Below, piece after piece: positions 22,583 to 34,920 of a stretch of DNA of 64,000 bases (position 1 is the stretch's first letter; each line of letters opens with the position of its first letter). The translations under genes and the position numbers were made by a program. Under the pieces are notes generated by a model. That model was not told the origin of the DNA, did no database searches, and saw nothing but the letters and a program-made list of their open reading frames with translations. The DNA comes from Linnemannia schmuckeri (Eukaryota > Mortierellomycota > Mortierellomycetes > Mortierellales > Mortierellaceae), in the NCBI GenBank assembly GCA_029449235.1, contig JANATG010000006.1, positions 930,001-994,000 of the forward strand, written 5' to 3'.

Positions 22583-23770
22583 CTACCATGCTGCAGGCAC
22601 ACAATCCCAGTACTCATACCCATACTTCATATCATCTCCTGAATATGGCACAATTGCATTCGGTTCCGCAAACACACGCGTCAGCCCTCTCCAGAACCAG
22701 ATAAGTCCAGTCCCCCTCCCCACAGGCGTAATCTTGACGCCGAAATCACCTCCTGGCGTAAAATGAGTCATCGATTCGAGGCCTTCGCCTATTTTGCCGG
22801 TATTCTGGTCCTGGACCACTGTTCCTCCTAGGAAGGAAAACGAGTTACCCACGGCCCTCTCGATGCTATACGAGATCTCGTGCCGCCAACGGAGAAAACG
22901 TTCCGACTTGTCGATATACATTTTCCAGGTCAACGTAACGGAGCGGCATGGTTCGGGGGTCGCTGCGGCATTATTGGTAATCATGGCTGGTACGGCCGTA
23001 GGCTGTGCTGGTGGGGTCAGCTCAGCGGGACCTGGAGCCGGGGCCGGAGGGGGAGAGGGAGTGGGAGTGGGGACTGGAAGTGGAGGTGGAGGTGGAGGGC
23101 CAGGATGAGGTGGACGTTTGGGTACGATTGTGGGTTTGACAGGAGGCTGCTTGGTCTTGGTCTTTGGCTTGGGGGTATGTCTGGGCGTAGGGCTCAGATC
23201 ATTCTCATCAGCGCGTCTCTCTATAACATTCCACAAACCAGTGGCATCGATGGAGTTTGCGAGCCCAGCCTCGGTGTTGTTCTTGTGCTCGCGCTTGCGC
23301 TTGTACTCGGGCCAGGGCTCGGTGGGGTATGTGACTTCAGGAATCTCTGCGGTAGTCGTAGTTTGGACATGGTAGTTTCGCTTATCGACATGTGCAACCA
23401 CAGTAGTCTGGATACTGAAATCTATTGAGGGAACATAGGCATCCGCTGTTGTGGTCTGGACACGGTAGCGTCCCTCGTCGACATAAGCCTGAGCGTCCTT
23501 AATAGCAGCAGGAACAGGAGCCAGTTCGGCTTCGATGGAGGATGGAACGCTGTGTAGTAAAAAAGAAGAGGTACAGAGACAGAAAGATGAGTGATATGCA
23601 TGTTATTCGGTTTGTATCGCGAGTCATTACGATTTTGAGCGCTTTTTTTTTTTCTCAAGATGTGTTAATATAAGAGGTGGATTTACTTACCTGGACTGAT
23701 GTGGGGTTGGGTGAGAAAGAGCGACACTGACAACAACCGCGAAGAGGAGGGAGAAGGCTATAATTTTCAT
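22583..23770 (-). CDS. Secreted protein: VQTTT repeats, proline-rich stalk and C-terminal two-cysteine domain
   Basis: Two exons: 23770-23691 (80 bases, phase 2, GTAAGT donor) and 23549-22583 (CACAG acceptor), 348 residues. Exon 1 encodes a signal peptide (MKIIAFSLLFAVVVSVALS) and little else. Exon 2 begins with two imperfect repeats containing VD-x-R-x-Y-x-VQTTT. It also has several dibasic sites (VDKR, YKRKR, ERR) that Kex2-type proteases could cut. Then comes a Lys/Pro to Pro-rich stalk (about 135-200) and a C-terminal domain of about 115 residues. That domain has only two cysteines, in CRSVTLTW at its start and YWDC near its end, with an IWFW-x-G segment before the end. This is the layout of the small secreted proteins at 55.9-63.2 kb, and their intron lies at the same place and phase, so I infer common descent. 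No known family recognised. Confidence 0.75.
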
Positions 23771-24605
23771 CGTGATGATGATGACAATGCTAGAAATCAG
23801 GGTGGGTTGTAGAATGTATTTACTATGCGAGGAGAGAAAAGAGAAGTAAAGGGTTGCGGGGCTTGAGGGCTTGAGGGTGTCGTATTTATGGTAAAAATGG
23901 GGGTGGAAGGAAAAATAACCAGGTTCGGTGAGCGATGGAAGAGGTATTGTCATAGTTTTTTGTATTGTAGCAAAAGATGGATGGACAATGGTATTCTAGC
24001 ACAAAGAAAATAAATAATAACGCGGTCGAAGGAGGGAGGGAAGAGGAGGCGTCGTGCCATCCTGTTATGCTTCTTATGAGAAATATACAAGATTTCTTTT
24101 TATTTTTTTGAGATGGTACGATCATAGGAACGGGGTTCATTAGATTGTCTTATTGTTGGGTCGTGCACATGGACAATAGAACCACAAAAAATAGAGTAAG
24201 AGTGGCAGAGAACAATGAACGAGTGTCCACATTTTCCTGAATTTGATTAAGTCGCTGCAGGCATATTAATGTTCATTTTGACGATGGTCATTTGGTTGCG
24301 GGTTGAGCTACCAGGAGGTGCGACGAAACGTGTGAAAAAAAACACATTTTGATCCGGCGTAGCTACACGTCGCGGCAACGCCAATGTGGACCCTATTAAT
24401 TTGCAAAGGCAGAGCGCGCCTTCTACAACTAATAATATTCACCTCTAGGATAATTTTCTGCGTGTGCAAGAGGAGTAATATGGTACACCTTTGACCGGTT
24501 TTTTTATAATGTGAAAAATGAAAGGGAATGATTAGATGGTTTTTGAAGGGGTGAAAGAAATGAAAAAAAAAAATAAATGCATGCAGTTGCTTTCGTTTCT
24601 TTTCC
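23771..24605. other. 0.8 kb intergenic region
   Basis: Between the start of the stalked secreted protein and the 3' end of TAF4, both on minus. A TATA-like CATAAATAC on the minus strand at about 23881-23890 could serve the secreted gene. Nothing else seen. Confidence 0.45.
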
Positions 24606-27600
24606 TCACTTGAGCCACTTGACATAGCTCTTCACCAACACCCTCTGGCCACTACCCTCACCCCCTCCACCACCACGATCACGCTCGAGACAAAACAACG
24701 CATCTCGAATATTGACCTTCCGTGAAGAGTCACGCAGATTGGTCGGCCGTCCAAGAGTTGATGGAGGGAGAATCATCGATCCGCCCGCTCCGGCGCCACG
24801 AACCAGCGATGGCGATCCAACGGCTCCAGAACCGGCTGCTCCGCCGTCTCCACCAACACCACCGCCACCGGGCGTGAGTGCGCCGGATGGGGTCGCAGAT
24901 GTAGACATGGTCGAGCCTCTTGCCAACGTAGGCTTCAAGGGCCCACCTATTCCGTTGGCAGCAGTTCCACTTGCTGATGGCGATCCGGCTACTGATCCAG
25001 TACCCGTTGATGCAACAATTGAGGGTCCAGCCAAAGGTGAGGGCGATGCAGCACCTCCTCCAAGACCGCCGGCGCCTCCGCCTCCCATCATCCATGAATA
25101 TGTCCTTCCACTGCCTCCGGCGAATCCCATGGCGGTCTGGTTGGCAACCTTCTTCCTGGCCTCCTCTGTCATGTTCCTGGCACTGACTCCAGGTCCTCCT
25201 TCCTTTTGCTTCTTCTTTTTGGCGCCAGCTCCGCCGGAGCCTCCTCGTGGGTCACCATTCTCATCCAGGTCCTCGCCTGCAGCCAGTCTCCGCTCGCGTT
25301 CTGCAATGTGTTCCTTGCGTTTGGTTTCCTCCTCTCGCTCAACACGCTCGACTGCCAAAAGCTGCTTCTTGACATCCTGACTTACACCGACTCGGTACAT
25401 GGCATGGTCTTCATCGTACATGGGTGGGTTGGCAGTTGCCAAGGAGCGTCCACGATGCTTGGACGCGTGTACCATCTGCTCAGCCAACCCCCGGAGCCTC
25501 TCCTGCGTTGCCATAGCCAAATAGGCAAGAACATCCGGCTCGATTGTCTGAATTCTATGCGTTGCAGCTATAATTTAATATCAAGATGTTGCAAATATTG
25601 ATCAGTAACCACCATAGATTGTTTATATGTCTTTTGCGCAATGTGGCATATCAGACAGTAAAGGGTGTACATACCAATGCGCTCTATGGTGGTTTTCAAA
25701 AGTCCAATGTCCACAAAATTCTGAATACGCGTCCTGTCTTGACCATCTCCTCCTCCTGATTTAGAGTATCCATCGCTATCTCGCATAATGTTATCGGTCT
25801 CCTCCCTCAGATCCACTCCACCAACATATCCCATGACATCGGTAATGTTGTCATAGTTGACCTTCTCGGTACTGGCAGCCCCACTGCCACCACCGCCACC
25901 AGATCTTGCAGTTGTTCCGGTTGCAGCAGTGGTTGCACCCGTGGCGGCTCCAGCTCCTCCTGCGGCTCCAGCAGTAGCAGCGCTTGGTGCAACCGTCACA
26001 GCCTTTTGTTGTCCTGGTAGTGAAACACCTTTGAAGGCGCCTGGACTAGCTACTCCCACAGAGGTGGCGGTTCCTAAGGCGGAAGGGAGTACTGGGGTCA
26101 GGGGTCCCGCGGCTGTTCCATTCACTGCTCCAGCTCCTGCAGCAATCTGTTGCTGCTCCATTTTAGGTCTCTTTGTTTTGCTAAAAGTATGGAAATCAAA
26201 AGAGGCAACACGTTTAGTCTCAGTACTGATCACAATCAAAACTCAAATGCACATACTCATACGCCGTGATAGTTGTACCTTTCGTTGGGAGGAGTAGCCA
26301 CAGACGTGGTATCAATGTTTCGTTTCCGTACAGGCGCCGACTGCGATACTGTTGCCGCTGGAGCCACAGGTGTCGGCTGAGGTGTGGCCGGCTGAACTGG
26401 CGTGGGGACCGCTGGAGTGCTGATATGCTGCGCTCCTGCAGATCTTACACTTCCAGCGGTAGCAGACTGGGGTTGGTGCATTGGGGACGATGCTGCGCTT
26501 GTATTGGCGGTTGTGATAGGAGAGTTGACTGCTGGTGTTGAAGTAGCAGGACCTGAATTTGACTGTTGCGGTTGTGATTGCGGTTGTGGGACATGTCTCC
26601 TCCTGATAACATCCAAAATCTGGAACTGTGCAGGCTCCAAAAGCTGTTCTGCCCGTGCCAAAAACTCGTTTGGGGTGACCACATTCGTCTATGATTAAAA
26701 AACAGAAAGTGGATGTGGTGTTAATAACGCATTCAATTTTCCATAAAGGAAGACAAGGACAATTTGGTAAGGACAATGCTTACCTGGAGCAGGGTAAAGA
26801 GGTTTCTAAGCTGTTGTCCTGTTTCCGGTGATGTCGTTCCAAGGATATGATGAAGTGGCGACCCGGCCAGGACGACTGGTGCAGCAGGCGCTGAAGTTGG
26901 TGTTGGTGCGGCTAAGCCCACGACAATGTCAAACACGTGCAGTTAGAATAAGAGAACTTAACAATAGTATGCATGTCAGACCTGCATCGATACCACTGTA
27001 ACAATTCGAGAGCACGAACCTGCGGGTGTGACAATAGCGGGTGTGGCCACGGAGGGGATTGGTGTATGACCGTTGGGTACGACAGGTGTCGATGCTGTCG
27101 GTGGCATCTGTACAATGTTGGGTTGGACAGGTCGAGGAAGGAGAGCGGCTGCTTGGCTTAATGCTGCCTGGTGGTGTTGTGGCGACGGGAAAACAGGCCG
27201 AGGAGCCACAGCGGGCTGAAGTGATTGCTGAGTGATGTGCGCGTGATGCTGTGCCTGCTGTTGCTGTTGTTGATGCTGTTGCAATGCTGCTTGCTGTTGT
27301 TGTAAAGTTGCCTGTTGTTGCTGATACTGTTGAGGTAACCCTGGAGTCGCAATCGCCTGTGGTCTGCTCTGTTGCATAGCATGCATTCCTGGCGTGATCT
27401 GTGGTGCATGGGAGACATGTGCTGTTGATGCAGGCTGAGGTGTCTGAGGCGAAATACGAGTTCCAGGAGTATGATGACCAGGAGTCAACGAGGCAGGGAT
27501 GGCCGAGGGCGAGTCCAATGGTGCTGGTAATGGTTGTTGATGAGGGTGCTGCTGAAGTACCCTTGGCTGCGGAGAGTGTGTTGGACCTGACGTTCCTGGA

Positions 27601-28106
27601 AAGTGCATGTTTGGAGGTAGCGATTGAGGATGCGAGACGGCGGTATGCTGGGGTTGAGACGGCTGCGGCAGATGCACCAGTGGAAGACCAACGTGGCTGC
27701 TGCTGTTGTGGGCGGTGGCGCCAGTAGTCGCCGTTGTTGTTGTTACAGTAGTGGCAGTGCTCGTTGCTGTAGTCGTTGACGGTGCTGAGAAGTCATCTCC
27801 AAATAGATCGTCCAGCCCTTCCATGATGTTAGCCTGAGCTCCACTGTTCAGGGGTCCGGAGGTATGGTGAGCCCCGTTGCCCATGTTGAGAGGAAACTCA
27901 GCAGAGAGGAGTTCGTCGACGTGCATGATGGGTACACCTGCGGGGCCATGAGGATCATGGTGGTGGTGGTGGTGGTGGTGGTTCTGATGGTGGTGCACTA
28001 CCTGTTGATGTTGTTGTGGGTGCGGGTGTCCGTGGTCGCCGAGCCCGTTCGAGTTGTTTTGTTGACCAGGAGTGGCGTTGTGGGTATTGCTGTTGTTACT
28101 GGCCAT
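24606..28106 (-). CDS. TAF4: TFIID subunit TAF4
   Basis: Five exons: 28106-27020, 26911-26784, 26688-26279, 26180-25675, 25567-24606, giving 1030 residues in one frame. TAF4 is a core subunit of the general transcription factor TFIID and pairs with TAF12 through a histone fold. The N-terminal part is Gln/His/Pro-rich, with eight consecutive His and long Gln runs. A conserved helix follows (NLFTLLQ, TNVVTPNEFLARAEQLL; exons 2-3). After a Gly/Ala/Thr linker comes the histone-fold region at about 650-760 (VDLREETDNIMRD, TIERIAATHRIQTIEPDV, LAMATQERLRGLAEQMV). The C-terminal part has a basic helix (KRKEHIAERERRLAAGED), a Gly/Ala-rich linker and the typical ending NIRDALFCLERDR, LVKSYVKWLK. Intron 1 uses a GTTCGT donor and intron 3 GTACAA. 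The Gly/Ala/Ser linkers are unusually long; the family assignment is firm. Confidence 0.92.
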
Positions 28107-28560
28107 GGTGGGTGTTTCGTGTGTGTCTTCCCCCCTTGCAGGCCGATCAGTTGTTTGGTGTAATCAGTCGCGTGTGTCTGTGCCTATGTATGCTGTGGTT
28201 TTAGCTGTTCTGTTTGGCGGCTGTTTGCTTTGTGTCCTCTTGTCTGTCAGCCTTCGAGGCGTTGCTGGAAGAATGAAAGCGGATGCAAAGAAAACAAAAG
28301 GCAAAAGGCGCGATCACAAAGGAAAGCAGGAAATAAAAAGGGCATTGACGAAGCATTTACATAACAAAATTTCTCGGTGACATCATAATCTCGCCACAAA
28401 GCGAGAGCCATATGTGAAAGAAATATTGAAAGAAAAAGAAGTTTAATAGGAGAGTGATTGTGTATGTACAAACGACTGCTGCATAATGTAGTTACAAAAA
28501 AGACAAAAGTAACAAGAAGGGAACCGTCAGTCTAAAGAGAGAACAAAAAAGAAAGAGCAT
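28107..28560. other. 454-base intergenic region upstream of TAF4
   Basis: Lies between the TAF4 start and the 3' end of the C9-methyltransferase gene, both on minus. No distinct motif seen. Confidence 0.45.
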
Positions 28561-31371
28561 TTAAACGCTGAAGCGATTCTTGGCCTGGAGACCAGTGCGG
28601 TCAAAGGCGTTCAAGTTCTTGTGAGCAACAATCTGGTAGCAGGTAGCAGATCCCTGGCGAGCGATGATGGTCGACCAGGCAAGGAAGATCTCCCAGGTGC
28701 GGAACCACTTCTTGCCGTAGGTGGCAGTGATCGACTCCTTGTTCGACATCCAGTTCAAGTACCAGCGGTGGATGGTAGCAGAGTAATGGACTCCAATGGT
28801 GTCGACGTTCTGGACCTCGAAACCGGCGCACTCGAGCTGCTTGATAACCCAGTAAAGGGGCATGGAGGCATCAGCACCGGGGAAGACATACTTGGCCATG
28901 AAGAGACCCCAAATGAAATCCTCATATTGCCAAGCAGCACGGAGACCGGCAATCTGAAGGAAGAAGAGACCGTCATCGTTGAGCATATCCTTGACCTGGA
29001 GCAAGAACTCGTTGAACTTGCGGATTCCGACGTGCTCAGCCATCTCGAGACAGGTGATCTTGTCCCACTTCTCGCGGGGGATATCACGGTAATCCATGCA
29101 CTTGATGCGGGCCTGGGTAGCGGGGACGCCGTACTCCTTGATGCGGTTGTTTCCGAAGGCAGTCTGGTTCAAGCCGAGAGTGATACCAGTCGAGTCAGTT
29201 CCGTAGTTCTTGGCAGCATAGGCGGTGAGAGTACCCCAACCGCATCCGATATCGAGATGACGCTCGCCCTTCTTGAGCTGCATCTTCTCGCAGACGAGCT
29301 TCAACTTGTTGTCCTGCATCTCTTCGAGGGTCTCCTTCTTGGTGACGTCAGACATAATAGCGGAGGTGTAGATCATGCGGGGTCCGAGAAAGGCAGCGTA
29401 GAAGTCATCGCCTCTGTCGTAGTGGTCGCGGACCTGGTCCTCGTCCTGCTTCTTAGAGTGCCAAAGGGTCTCGGGAATCCACTGGGTAACGAAGAACTTA
29501 GCCTGAGAGGCGGTCATGTGGAAGACGGTCCAATCATGACGGTTCTCGAGCAACTCCAAGCAGTCCTGGTTGATGTCAATCTATAATGTAGTGGATGGTG
29601 GCCATGAAGGGCATAATAGGTTAGACAATTGATACATTAAGTCACTGGCCTGAGTGAATGAGTGATTGATGTGTTCAAGGATGGAAAAAAATGAGCGGAA
29701 AAAAAAATGTCGGTGGCGGTGCGTGTATAATAGGCCATGGGCAAGGAGGCATTACACAAATCAATCATGCACAGATTGGTGCAACAGATGAATGGAATGA
29801 GTACAGTGGTATAAAAGAAAAATAACCCGAGGGGGTGAAAAGGGGGTTTTGGAAAAGGAGAGGGGGAATAGGAAGAGGTGAGATAGGAATAACACACAAC
29901 CACAACAGCAAAATAACATGAGGGAGGAACAACAGAAAAAGGTCATGTCAAAGCAGGGGTCGGTTGGCAATTGAACTAAACCCTGCCTGTCCCCCCTTCT
30001 TCTTCCTTTACCCGATGTGATGTTTTCCCTATTTTTTTATCCCGCCCATCCCTTAGCCCCGAGTTTCTTTTCAAATAAAATAAAAAAAAAAAAAAAAAAA
30101 ACAGTTATCGCCGTAAGCAATGACATTCACTGTGTGGGAAAACACAGAAACCTTACAAAGCACATTCTTTACCACTCACCACTTCTTTGTCATCGGTGCA
30201 CTGAGGAGAGCGAAAAAAAAGATACAACCATGTCGTGCCTTTCTTGCCTGTATCCTCATTGCGCAAAATAACATCTCTTCCCGACTCGCAATCTTCCAGC
30301 CTCTTCCTTTTTGGCAATGCCACTCCTCTTCCTCACCGCCCATAAACACTGCCCTTTTGTAGAAATGACGAATGCATACAAGGAAGTTTTCCAAAAGAAG
30401 AAAGGGGAAAAATGAAGTGCAAAAATAACCGCGGACCGCGCACCGTTCGCGCCAGTAAGGGCGATCTGGGATCCACATATAAAAAAACAGAAAAAGGCGC
30501 ACTGGAAGCAAAACCTTGTAAAACCTTGCAAAATCTCACTCCCGCGACCTTCCATGGTTCATTCTCAGAGTCTCATCTGAAAGGAAGACAACTCCTCTTC
30601 TTTCTTCGATTGTTCATTCTAGAGACAGTTGAACGACATTTCGAAAATGAATGTCATCCTCCTCCTTCCCTCTCCACTCTGTGTCAGCGTCATCCTCCTT
30701 CACACTGAATCGAGAGCAGAGGTGTTGTGCATTGCAGTATTGTGTTAAGGAGCGACACGGTACACTGTACCATCATTCCAAGCAAAAGAAAAAAGACGCG
30801 TGTAAATCGCGAGAAAAAAAAAAGAAAAATCAAAAAAATAAAAAATAAAAAATAAACAATGCCCTCTTTGATAGCAGATCGAGCCGCCCATATTTAGCTA
30901 CCCCAGTGCAACACCAATTTGAACAAGAAATAGACGAGGAAAAAGAAAATAGTTGATAAGCAAAGGGAGAGACGTTACCTTGCCGTCAAAGTAGGCCTCG
31001 AAGAAGGTCTCCATGGGTATTCTGTTCTTGCCCTTGTACTTCTGGAAGGCGGGGTCGACGATGGTGATGTAGTCCTCAACCTTCTTGCCAGGGGTCTGGA
31101 CGCGGTTGTTGATGGGGAGGGCGAACTGCGAGCCATAGGTGAAGTAAGCAGCAAAGATGGGCAGGGCCAAGAGGATGGTCAAAACAGGGTAGGACCAGAG
31201 GGGGAGCTTGAGGACCGAGACGAGGATAAAGGGAGCTCCGAGGATGACGGCAGCGAGGTGGAAGTTGTTGAAAGTCTCGAAGCCAGCAACCTCAACAGGG
31301 AACTCGGAGTTCTTGATGCTGGGGTAGTTAGTCTTCTTCCAGGTTGCGCCTGGCTTGACAGAGGTGGCCAT
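28561..31371 (-). CDS. MTS1: Sphingolipid C9-methyltransferase
   Basis: Two exons, 31371-30979 and 29580-28561, phase 0, 470 residues; the junction YFDGK to IDINQD matches the family without a gap. The enzyme uses S-adenosylmethionine to add the C9 methyl branch to the sphingoid base of fungal glucosylceramides and is ER-membrane bound. The N-terminus (about 36-78) has two hydrophobic segments. The methyltransferase part belongs to the cyclopropane-fatty-acid-synthase-like superfamily: QVRDHYDRGDDFYAAFLGPR, then the SAM motif HLDIGCGWGTLTAYAA (about 239-254), CLEMAEHVG, and FLQIAGLR. Length is close to known fungal enzymes (about 480-510). Fungal C9-methylation matters for growth and membrane organisation (known for the family). 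The single intron is 1398 bases, far above the 80-280 bases of most introns here; I found no convincing nested gene in it. Confidence 0.93.
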
Positions 31372-34300
31372 CTTTTTTTTTTGTGATGAGAAAGGAAGGG
31401 GAGAGGGGGGGGTGATGGGTGGAGGTAAAAAAGAAGAAAAAAAAAAAGAAAAGAGATGATGAGGGGAAAAGGAGATGCCAAATAAATAGAAAAGAGATGT
31501 CAGTAAGGAAGTAAAGTTTTCAGAGGGGAGGAAATGGAAATGGCGACTGCTGGTTGGCTGGATTGGTTGTTTGCCCTTTTTTCTTTCGCTTCTCGACCTA
31601 CTTGACCCCCGAAGTCTCGAATAAGTGAAAGAAAACACTAAATATACGAAAGGACCCCGCTCTGGGTTCCCAAAAGACCCCTGCTCCCCGCTCGGCACAC
31701 CACCTACTCATTCACTCTTTTCACTCACTTGATCATTATCGAACCAGGGGTTCATTTTTATTGCCAATTGCCTCTCCCTGTCCAATTGGCATCCTCTCTT
31801 TCGTTCCTCTTCTCTCCAAATACTCGCTTCTCACACATCCACTCCCCACGAATGATCAATTCCTTCGCTTTCCTTTTCTTCTTTTCGCAAGGCAAAAAAA
31901 TGCCAAGATCTCAACAGCCCTTTCTTTCTCCAAAGTTCAATGATCTCTTTGTTGGTTTTGGTCCAGTGTCGCGAATAGGTTGCCCCTGTATCTGTCGAGA
32001 TGAAGAGCAAAGATATCGAGATATAATAAAAAAAAAAAGCGAAATGTATCTGTAGCAGTAGTAAAACCATTCACAGTCATCTTCTCTTCGTAATGATCCT
32101 GTTGTTGTCGTTATGCTTGTTATTGTTGTTGCTGTTTCTTCCTCTGTTCATGTTTATCCCTTACTTCTGCCATCATTTTTTTTTTAAAATAGGGCGTTAT
32201 CCTTATCCTCGATGTCCTATCTCGTGTACCCTGCCTGCCCTCAAGAAAAAATATTATATGATTGACCGCGACGAACAAGGAGCGAAAGAATACGGTAAAA
32301 GGGGAGCAAAAGAAGAGAAGCATCGTAGAAAAGAAGGGATAGAGCGAAAAAAAGGAATTTCTCATTTGTCATGCAAAAATGGAAAAGTAGAGGCAGAGAT
32401 ACAATGATGACCGCTAGAGAGGCGCATAGGTTGATCTACTCCCTATTTCTCTTGTACTCCTTGTTCTGTGAATGCGAGGCATTTTTGTTTGTTATAAACA
32501 ATTCCATTGTTGTTTGTGAAAGACATACCTTGGGGACGGAAGATGGAGTATAGGGGGGAGGTGAAAAGGGAAAAAGGTGGTGACAGGTGTAAAGAAGAAG
32601 AAAAAAGAAAGAAAGAGGAGAAAAGACGTGATGGTATTTATTGCTTATGGCAAGGAACACGCAACCTCAACCCAGCGATGAAAGAACGACACGAAAATAA
32701 AGATTGGCGGTAATGGTCTTTGTGATAATGAACATAGCCTATAATGTACGTATCTCTTTTTCTTAGGGCCTGGAGCCCCAGTCCCCGTTGTCTTTTTTTT
32801 TTTGTCTTTGGACTCTATTGAAGAATGAGTATTGTTTTGCTCAAAAGGAAAGCAATTGAACGGTCTATTGGACGACCTTTTTTCGTATTTATTTCTGCTC
32901 TTCGTCTCTCAGCGAATAAAAGAATCTGGAGAAAGAAAGCGATCTTTCCCAAGTTTACCGCTGGTAGAGTTTCAAGATGAATATAACTGGTCGGGAGCCT
33001 CTTATTTCTTGACTTCATGAAAGAGTGCTGCAAAAAAAGTGGAGTTCATTCATTCTTTTCTTTTTTCGCCTTTTTTTTATCCTCAGACGATAGCTACCCG
33101 TCCAGAGACATCAAAAAATGGTGAACAGCCAGCAGAAAAGTTTCAATTGGTTCCGCCATTTTCGTTTTTTGCTACCATCGAGCCCCTACTTTACTGTTTT
33201 GAGATTTCTTCACTATCCATTTTGTAACTGCACCTGCTGTTTATTCGTTTTTGTTGTTCATTGTTATTATTGTTAGTTATCATTCTTTTGGATTCTTGTG
33301 TTCAAGAATCCCAAATCACATAAAGAATGTTATTGGGTCGTGTCTCTGACATGTATGTGAGCTTGGTCGCGTTTTTTTTCTTTCTTTCTTGTGGTACAAC
33401 AATATAAAGCTTTTTTTGCTATTCTTACTCGCCCACACACCTTTTGTGCATCTCAAGAACGAAAATATTTAAACACAAGAGCAACAAAAAGCACTTCGAT
33501 CGAGGTGAAAGGGAGTCCAGTTCAGATTCTTCAGAGTTAGAAGAGGTGTAAGAGTGGAGAGCGAATGTGAGAGAAGCATGTCCTTTTCGTCCATAGCTGC
33601 AATTGAACGAAAGTTGGTAAAGTGGGAGAGAGGGGCCTTGTCAGGAAGATAAAAAACTAAAAAGTGTTAAACTCATGGGTTGTCGTGGGTGCTCTCGTCT
33701 CGTCCCTCTCTCTTTCTTTTTTATTTCGTTCCCAACTGCATGGGTGAATGGATATATGTAGATAATGTTTTACGTCCACTTTACCAAGCGACAGTTATTC
33801 CAGTTATATTTTTTTTCTCTTGATCTCGAGCATCCTGGTGCAGGAGCGACAAAGAGAGAAGGGCAGAAGGAGAAAAGAAGGACAAGGGAAGCCTCACCCT
33901 CTGTTCTCTCGCTCCTCCTCTTCCTCCGAACGCAAAGAGAGGGTATTACCTTTGTACCTTATGGGTTTGTTTTCATTCCACAGCCCAAATATTCGAGTGT
34001 TTGTTTTTTGTTTAGGAACAAGAGAGTTTTTAGGCTTTTTCTCCTTCCTCCTTCTTCATCTTCATCTTTCATCTATATAGACTATACAACTAGACATAAA
34101 CTCATTTCTTTTATTGCTTCAAAACATGACTTTTGAAGAACGAGAGCCAGAGTACCACCCACCTTGTTCAAATAAACTGGCCTTTTTCACACGGGAAGAA
34201 AAGAATATGGGAGGGACACAAAAGAAAAGAAAAGAAAAAAGATGGAGCTACCAACTCTAAAGTGAATAGGCATTGCACCAATGATATCGGAGCCCCGCAT

Positions 34301-34392
34301 CACACTTTTTTTTTTGCTGTTTTCTTGGGTTTTCCTTTATCCCCTTCGTGGAGAGCGCCTGAACATGGTTTTTCGGTACACTCGAAAAAATG

Positions 34393-34428
<36 letters not shown>

Positions 34429-34839
34429 AAAACCTTCTTTGTCTTTTTGTGCTACGAAGGAAATGGGCTATATAGCATTGCAAAGAGCCAACACTGTATC
34501 TCAAGGAAGAAGTAGAAGAATGAGAAAGCGAGGGAGCCACTTATCGCACTGTTTTTGTTTTGTTTTTTATCGTTTTGTATTCAATGACGCTAGTTGCTTT
34601 TTAAAACGAGAGGACTACCAAATCGAGAGTGCATGGGTGCGTGCAAGGAACCATTCCCGATGCGATATGATCTCAAGGAGTATGTGGAAACAAAAAAAAT
34701 GCCGATATGCATGTCGACGAAGTGTGTGATGGGAAGGAAGAAAGATGCAGGGAGTGGATGGGTGAGAGGGAAAGAGGGAGAAAGAGAGAGAAAGGAGAGA
34801 CTGGATCGCTGGAAGGGCTGTTTTTACATGCAGCCGTGT
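31372..34839. other. 3.5 kb intergenic region
   Basis: 31372-31530 is purine-rich on plus (pyrimidine-rich leader of the methyltransferase). The remainder is A/T-rich with a 45-base A homopolymer at 34393-34437. Frames are short and of biased composition. No gene, RNA gene or mobile element that I can support. Confidence 0.55.
34393..34437. repeat. poly(A) homopolymer, 45 bases
   Basis: Longest A run in the window, in gene-free DNA. Confidence 0.85.
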
Positions 34840-34920
34840 CCCTGATCTCAGGAATCAGAACCGAGTCCCTGATCTCAGGAATCAGAACCGAGTCCCTGAT
34901 CTCAGGAATCAGAACCGAGT
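34840..34920. repeat. Three tandem 27-base repeats spanning a stop codon
   Basis: Three identical copies (34840-34866, 34867-34893, 34894-34920). The copy at 34894-34920 encodes the last residues and the TGA of the secreted repeat protein; the other two lie in its 3' untranslated region. Each unit contains CTGAT and ATCAG as a short inverted repeat around a seven-base loop. Confidence 0.9.

Noticed and set aside
24712..25380. 222-codon plus frame, Pro/Ala/Ser-rich
   Set aside because: Antisense shadow of the Gly/Ala-rich TAF4 C-terminal exon.
28621..29586. 321-codon plus frame
   Set aside because: Antisense shadow of the sphingolipid C9-methyltransferase exon, created by its codon bias.
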